NCBI GenBank assembly: GCA_007695355.1
Contig: REDX01000142.1
Coordinates: forward strand, 1-40,655
DNA: 40,655 nt
Source: Planctomycetota bacterium
Lineage (GTDB): Bacteria; Planctomycetota; UBA11346
Direction of reading: 5' to 3'
A program made the position numbers and the translations under genes. This document shows positions 35,616-40,655 of this stretch, piece by piece (within the stretch, counting starts at the first letter, position 1; every line of letters starts with the position of its first letter). The notes under the pieces were generated by a model. It was given only the letters and a program-made list of their open reading frames with translations. It did no database searches and was not told where the DNA came from.

Positions 35616-36699
35616 GGGAGGTCCGCCAGCGCCCGTGGCGTTCAAAGTGGTCAAGGGCATCAAGGATCATGGAGACCGCGTTTTCTTCCACCGCAATCAT
35701 CAGCCGGTCGGGATTGGCGACGAAAATACACACCCGCTCGGGCTCGTGCCAGCCAATGCTGGCGGTTGCCCGCTGAAGGCCGGCGCTGATCAGGGCGCCA
35801 TCGTGGCTGGCGGTGAGCTGGGGGATGGGCAGAACGATTAAGCGCCGGCTCAGGAGGGGGTGGGCGCGGCGGGCGATGGCGGCCAAATCGACGCAGAGGA
35901 CACCGTCCACCCATTCGGCGGTAAAGCCTTGCTGGCGCAGGTGGCGGGCGAAGGCGGCGACGCTGTGGACCTGGAGTTCAATCGCTCGCTCGGCCAGCGG
36001 CAGGGCGGCGACGCTGGGCGAGACGCTGAGGGAAACCTGCAGAGCCTGGGCCTGGTCGATCATCACCTGGGCCCAGCGGCGGCTGCGCACCGGCGGCAGA
36101 TTGTGGTGCTGGTCCGCTTCGGCAAAGCTGGGGATATCGCGCAGGGGCCGGGGCGATGGCACCATCAACTGGCCCTGTTCGAGGGCGGCCAATACTTGGG
36201 TGAGCTGCTCATGGCCGGGTGGCGGCAGGGTTGCCGTCCATTGGCCGGTCCAGGGGATGGAGGCTAGGCCGCTGCCGCTGCGGCCCAGCCAGGGGGTCAT
36301 AATCTGGCGCACCACCACTTCCAAATCGTGGCGGTTGCGCATGGATGAGGAATAAGAGCGGACGCTTAAGGTGCCGGCCCCCATGCCCGCATCGCGGGCA
36401 ATGAGGTGGTAGCGCCAGGCCGCGGCTTCAAACCACCACCAGCGGTCGCTGGCATGGGCCATGGCTTGGAGGGCGGCGCCGATGGGGGCTTCGTGCAGGG
36501 TCAGCCACAGCCCCGGGCCCTCGAGGCTGCTGGCATCGGGCAGGATATCCAGGTCGAGGACGGTGCCGATGAGCCCGCTGACGCTGCCCATGCGCTCATT
36601 GGCGAAGTGGGTGCTGATACGATCGCCCTCGGCGGAAAATAGGTGCCAGCCTGGGGCCAGCACCAGCAGCAGCAGGCAGCATCGCAGGCACAGCGCCAT
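35608..36699 (-). CDS. Secreted STN/secretin-N-like hypothetical protein
   Basis: Signal peptide MALCLRCCLLLLVLAPGWHLFSAEG; STN-like 'LWLTLHEAPIGAALQAMAHASDRWWWFE' and later 'VDGVLCVDLAAIARRAHPLLSRRLIVLPI'. Confidence 0.5.
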   Translation of the reverse strand: MALCLRCCLLLLVLAPGWHLFSAEGDRISTHFANERMGSVSGLIGTVLDLDILPDASSLEGPGLWLTLHEAPIGAALQAMAHASDRWWWFEAAAWRYHLIARDAGMGAGTLSVRSYSSSMRNRHDLEVVVRQIMTPWLGRSGSGLASIPWTGQWTATLPPPGHEQLTQVLAALEQGQLMVPSPRPLRDIPSFAEADQHHNLPPVRSRRWAQVMIDQAQALQVSLSVSPSVAALPLAERAIELQVHSVAAFARHLRQQGFTAEWVDGVLCVDLAAIARRAHPLLSRRLIVLPIPQLTASHDGALISAGLQRATASIGWHEPERVCIFVANPDRLMIAVEENAVSMILDALDHFERHGRWRTSHE

Positions 36700-36703
36700 A
36701 GCT

Positions 36704-38047
36704 TTAGCCTTCTCGGCTCCGGCGATGGGCTTCCACCGCTTCGTAGACCGCATCGATACTGGGCTTGAGGACCTGGGGCTGATTGGCGCGTTCGGGCTGC
36801 ACATCGGCCAGCTTATTGCCGTGGTAAGCAGCTTTGGTTTCGGCAAACTTCAGGCCGTGGGCGGTGCTAATGACGACAATGCGATCGCTGGCGGCAAAGG
36901 CGCCGCGCGCCGCGTACTGCTCTACCGCCGCCAGGGTAACGCCGGTGTGCGGACAGGTGAAAAAGCCAGCGGCATCGGCCCGGGCGCAGGCTTCGGCCAG
37001 CTCGCTCTCCGAAGCATGGGCAACTTCGCCGCCGTGGGCAATGAGGCCCTTCATCGCTTTCGGCACCGATACCGGATCGCCAATACGAATGGCCGAGGCC
37101 TGGGTGGCAGCCGCCACCACCGGCTGGAAACCCCGCCAGCCATTCTGGAAGCAGCGATAGAGGGGATCGGCGGCGGCGGCCTGGCAGCACACCAGCTTGG
37201 GCATGTGCCCAATCACCCCCAGCTCTAAGAGCTCTTCCAGGCCCTTATAGATGGCGGCGGTATTGCCGAGGTTGCCGCCGGAAATAAAGATCCACTCCGG
37301 TACTTCCCAGCCCAGTTGCTGAATAATTTCTATGGCCACCGTTTTCTGGCCTTCGATGCGCAGGCTATTCATGGAGTTGGCCAAATAGAGGCGGCCATCA
37401 TGGGTGAGCTCGCGCACCACCTTCATGCAGCCATCAAAATCCGTATCCAAAGCCAGGGTAAGGGCGCCATTGGCCAGGGGCTGCACTAACTGCGCCGGCG
37501 AGACCTTCGCGTTTGGCAAGAGCACCACCGCCGGAATCCCCGCTGCGGCGGCATAGGCCGCCAAGGCCGCTGAGGTGTCGCCGGAGGAGGCGCAGGCAAC
37601 GCCCAAAAAGTCCTGTTTGCCGGAGCGGATGAGGTGATTGACCTGGCTCACCAATACCGTCATGCCCAGGTCCTTAAACGATCCGCTATGGCTATTGCCG
37701 CACTGCTTGATCAGCAGCTGCTCTCTGTCCAGGCCCAGCCCTTCGGCATAGCGGCCCATGGGCAGCAAGCTGCTATGGCCCTCATCTAATGTTACCACGT
37801 GCTCGTCGGGAATGTCCGGCAGCACCAGCTCTTTCTTGCCCCAAATCCCGGAATGGAAGGGCGTCGGCGTGCGCGGGCCCCAGCGGCTATCCCACAGTGC
37901 CTTGAGCTTGTCCGGGCCTTGGGCCTTGAGCGAGCTGAGATCGTGCACCACCTCTAGGAGATTCCCCGCTGGCGAGCGGTAGATCACCTCATCCAAAGAC
38001 CAGTGACCTTCGCCGGTGATGGCATCGCGAAACCAAGAACGGGACAT
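36704..38047 (-). CDS. thrC: Threonine synthase
   Basis: IKQCGNSHSGSFKDLGMTVLVSQV (PLP lysine), ACASSGDTSAALAAYAAAAGIPAVVLLP, FISGGNLGNTAAIYKG. Confidence 0.95.
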   Translation of the reverse strand: MSRSWFRDAITGEGHWSLDEVIYRSPAGNLLEVVHDLSSLKAQGPDKLKALWDSRWGPRTPTPFHSGIWGKKELVLPDIPDEHVVTLDEGHSSLLPMGRYAEGLGLDREQLLIKQCGNSHSGSFKDLGMTVLVSQVNHLIRSGKQDFLGVACASSGDTSAALAAYAAAAGIPAVVLLPNAKVSPAQLVQPLANGALTLALDTDFDGCMKVVRELTHDGRLYLANSMNSLRIEGQKTVAIEIIQQLGWEVPEWIFISGGNLGNTAAIYKGLEELLELGVIGHMPKLVCCQAAAADPLYRCFQNGWRGFQPVVAAATQASAIRIGDPVSVPKAMKGLIAHGGEVAHASESELAEACARADAAGFFTCPHTGVTLAAVEQYAARGAFAASDRIVVISTAHGLKFAETKAAYHGNKLADVQPERANQPQVLKPSIDAVYEAVEAHRRSREG

Positions 38048-38121
38048 GGGCAGACCTCAGCAGGGAGACGGGTGGGAAGGGGGGGAGTTTACAGCTGGAT
38101 CGCAAGGGGGAACCGCTGGCC

Positions 38122-38997
38122 TTAGTCGGGCAGCCAGCACAGGCCCTGATTATCCGCCTGACAGGCTTGGACCTGGGCGCTGGTGCCCTTGGCCCGTAGG
38201 TGTGCGCTGAGGGTCTCGGCGATGGCGGCGGCGCGGCTGTGCGGGCAGAGGCTGAGAATGGTGGAGCCCGAACCGGAAAGAAAGGTGCCCCAGGCCCCGG
38301 CGGCCCCGGCGGCGGCGCGCAGGCCCTCCAGTTCGGGATTGAGCTCGGCGCGGTAGTGCTCGTGCCAGGCCTGCTGAAAGCAGTCGACCAGGGCCGCTGG
38401 CTGACCCGAGGCGAGGGCGGCGCTAATCAGGCTGGCGCGCTGCCAACCGCGCACCGCTTCCTCGCGGCTCAGGCTTTCGGGCAGCACCCGCCGCGCCGCT
38501 GCGGTAACCACCTCGTAGTCGGGAATTACCACCACCACGCCCAGTTCCGCCGGTACCGGAAAGTGTAGACAGCGCAGGCCCGAGGCCAAATGGGCGGCAA
38601 TGGTAAAGCCGCCCAGGGCCGCCGCCGCCACATTGTCCGGGTGGCCCTCGATGCCGTAGCCAATGCGCACCAATTCCTGGCGATCCTCATCGCGGCCGGC
38701 CAGGCGCTGGTAGGCCGCCGCCAGGGCGAGAATAATCGTGGCGCTGGAACCCAGGCCGCGGGCGATGGGCACGGTGCCGGTAATCTGCAGATGCACCTCC
38801 GGCAGGGCGGGCCCGCCAAAGACCTGCTGGCACTGCTCGCGCACCGCCCCGCAGAGGCGCTCTAGGCCCTCCTGGCGCAGCTCAGCCGGGGCCGGCCCCT
38901 CCAGCACCGTGATCTCATTGGCCAGGGTTAAGGCCATTCCCAGGCAGTCAAAGCCATGGCCTAGATTGGAGGTGGAGGCGGGTACCCGAATGCGCAT
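38122..38997 (-). CDS. thrB: Homoserine kinase
   Basis: MRIRVPASTSNLGHGFDCLGMALTLANEI; PIARGLGSSATIILALAAAYQRL (GHMP kinase motif); GHPDNVAAAALGGFTIA. Confidence 0.95.
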   Translation of the reverse strand: MRIRVPASTSNLGHGFDCLGMALTLANEITVLEGPAPAELRQEGLERLCGAVREQCQQVFGGPALPEVHLQITGTVPIARGLGSSATIILALAAAYQRLAGRDEDRQELVRIGYGIEGHPDNVAAAALGGFTIAAHLASGLRCLHFPVPAELGVVVVIPDYEVVTAAARRVLPESLSREEAVRGWQRASLISAALASGQPAALVDCFQQAWHEHYRAELNPELEGLRAAAGAAGAWGTFLSGSGSTILSLCPHSRAAAIAETLSAHLRAKGTSAQVQACQADNQGLCWLPD

Positions 38998-39281
38998 GGC
39001 CGGCATGGTGGCCCTGGTTCCCAGCTGGCAATGCGGAGATTGTTTCGCTTGCGGCAATAACTGCAGTCTGCCCAATCGCTGCCATCGTCTCGCTAGTGCG
39101 TCCTGATCTTCCCTCGTTTTTTATGGTCTCTAACTGAGGGTTGCGGGGGTACCTTATGGCTAATGGGTGGCTAATGGGGGCATGCGGTTGTTCCAAGGGC
39201 GGGTGGTCAGGCCGCCTTCATCTTAAAATAAAGGCTTTTATTCCATCCTTTACATTGATCAAAGATTGAAATACTACTTTT

Positions 39282-39632
39282 ATGAAGCAGCATCTGCCGC
39301 AGCCAGTTGTGGACGCCTTAGGTGGCTTAGGGGCGGATATCCGTCGTGCGCGCATTCTGCGCCGCTGGACGGTGGCCTCCTTGGCGCAGCGGGCTGGCAT
39401 CTCGTTGTCCACCATGAAGGCCATTGAGGCAGGGGCGCCGGGTACGGGTATTGGGGCGGTGGCACGGGTGCTGCAATTATTGGGGCGGCTCGAAGGCCTG
39501 GCCCAGTTAATGGCGCCAGGAAGCGATCCGGCTGCCCGCATCTTTGAGGATCAACGCCTGCCCAAGCGGGTGCATCCGCGCAAGCCCCCTCAAAAGCCCT
39601 CGCCCAAGCCTAACCCCCCGGATGAGCTATGA
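39282..39632 (+). CDS. XRE-family HTH protein, HipB-like
   Basis: LGADIRRARILRRWTVASLAQRAGISLSTMKAIEAGAPGTGIGAVARVLQLLG; ATGA overlap with the HipA-like gene. Confidence 0.8.
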   Translation: MKQHLPQPVVDALGGLGADIRRARILRRWTVASLAQRAGISLSTMKAIEAGAPGTGIGAVARVLQLLGRLEGLAQLMAPGSDPAARIFEDQRLPKRVHPRKPPQKPSPKPNPPDEL

Positions 39633-40655
39633 AGTATACCGTTCGCTGGGGGGATGAGCACATGCCGGTGGCGGTGCTCACGGTAGAACCGGACAAGCCG
39701 GGCCGGCCCTGGTGGCTGGCCCCTGATGATGATTGGGTGGCCGGGGGCTGGGATGTGGTTCCCGGTATTGAGCGTGGTCTGGATGTGTATGGAAACGCCA
39801 AGCGCCCCCCTGGGGTGCCCCCAGTCTTGGCCGACTGCATTCCCGATGGCTTTGCCCGACAGGTGATTGTGCGTGAGCAGCGTAAGCGGCGCCAAGATAA
39901 TCCGCAACTGCAGCCGCGCCTGGATCCCCTTGACCATATTTTGGCCATCGATGATGAAACGCGCCTGGGTGCTCTGCGCTTTCAGGGCCCCGATGGCAGC
40001 TTTTTGGCTCAGCGGGCCGAGGGTGTTCATCGGGTGCCACCCATTATTGATATCACCCTCACCGCCAACGCCATTCGCCGCATCGAAGAGGACAGCGAAA
40101 CGGCCCAGGATCTGGCCTATTTGCGGGGCCACGGCAGCTCCCTGGGTGGGCTGCGCCCCAAGTGCAGCATGCGTGATGAACAGGGAACTTTGTGGCTGGC
40201 CAAATTCCCCAGTGTCAGCGATCAAGGGCCCATCTGCGCCTGGGAATTAGTGGCGCTGAGCCTGGCCCGGCAATGCGGCATTGAGGTGCCCGATTTCCGC
40301 GCCATCGCCGTGGATGACCAGCGCATCGCGGCGGTCATTCGCCGCTTTGATCGCGATGCGGACGGCGCCCGCCTGGGCTATTGCTCGGCAGCTGCTGCCT
40401 TGGGCGAGGGCGCCGGGCCAGATCCCACCTACGATGATCTGGTGGAAGTCCTCCGCCGCCATGGCGCCGATCCCTTTGCCAATCACGTCAGCGATTTATT
40501 CCGCCGACTCTTGTTTATGGCCGCCATCACCAATACCGATGACCACCTTCACAACCATGGTTTACTGCATGTGGAGGGGGGCTCCTGGCGGCTGGCCCCA
40601 GCCTTTGACCTCAATCCCGATCCCCATGGCCCACGCGAGTTCAAGACCGCCCTCA
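39629..40655 (+). CDS. HipA-like Ser/Thr kinase, truncated by the window end
   Basis: Read directly (absent from the track because it has no stop): MKYTVRWGDEHMPVAVLTVEPDKPGR...GSSLGGLRPKCSMRDEQGTLWLAKFPS...CAWELVALSLARQCGIEVPDFR...AVIRRFDRD...LLFMAAITNTDDHLHNHGLLHVEGGSWRLAPAFDLNPDP. Confidence 0.9.
   Translation, partial: MKYTVRWGDEHMPVAVLTVEPDKPGRPWWLAPDDDWVAGGWDVVPGIERGLDVYGNAKRPPGVPPVLADCIPDGFARQVIVREQRKRRQDNPQLQPRLDPLDHILAIDDETRLGALRFQGPDGSFLAQRAEGVHRVPPIIDITLTANAIRRIEEDSETAQDLAYLRGHGSSLGGLRPKCSMRDEQGTLWLAKFPSVSDQGPICAWELVALSLARQCGIEVPDFRAIAVDDQRIAAVIRRFDRDADGARLGYCSAAAALGEGAGPDPTYDDLVEVLRRHGADPFANHVSDLFRRLLFMAAITNTDDHLHNHGLLHVEGGSWRLAPAFDLNPDPHGPREFKTAL

Noticed and set aside
1-40655. 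CRISPR arrays, tRNA/rRNA genes, transposases, prophage
   Set aside because: No regularly spaced direct repeats, tRNA-like cloverleafs or mobile-element proteins were recognised by eye; tRNAscan-SE and Infernal would be decisive.

Overview
The window is a GC-rich bacterial chromosomal segment. Its gene content (MoxR/DUF58/BatA-like/DUF4159 locus, planctomycete-style FG-GAP and STN-like secreted proteins) suggests a PVC-type bacterium, but that is inference. From left to right it carries: an RDD membrane protein (5' end at the window edge); cysS (-); two secreted paralogue-like proteins (-); flagellar flaG, fliD and fliS (+), each with a sigma28-like promoter; a beta-propeller-like secreted protein (-); a small membrane protein (+) overlapping a small cytosolic protein (-) tail to tail; serC (+); a ten-gene, ~18 kb minus-strand MoxR-type operon; a thioredoxin-CcdA fusion (-); an FG-GAP/VCBS beta-propeller gene (+); a TonB-like and an STN-like protein (-); thrC and thrB (-); and a hipB-hipA-like pair (+, hipA cut by the window end). 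The most exciting signal is the FG-GAP gene at 33468..34664. The ORF track splits it in two at an in-frame TGA (33765..33767). Both halves are in the same frame and form one continuous FG-GAP propeller. The TGA is followed directly by a Cys codon (...RAG-U-CVGFVPQ...), at a place where I recall relatives having a 'GCCVGF.PQ' motif. Twenty nt downstream is a perfect 6-bp hairpin with a GGU loop (UCCACA-GGU-UGUGGA), the hallmark of a bacterial SECIS element. I propose a selenocysteine-containing FG-GAP protein (Sec100-Cys101), a selenoprotein family I do not recognise as described.
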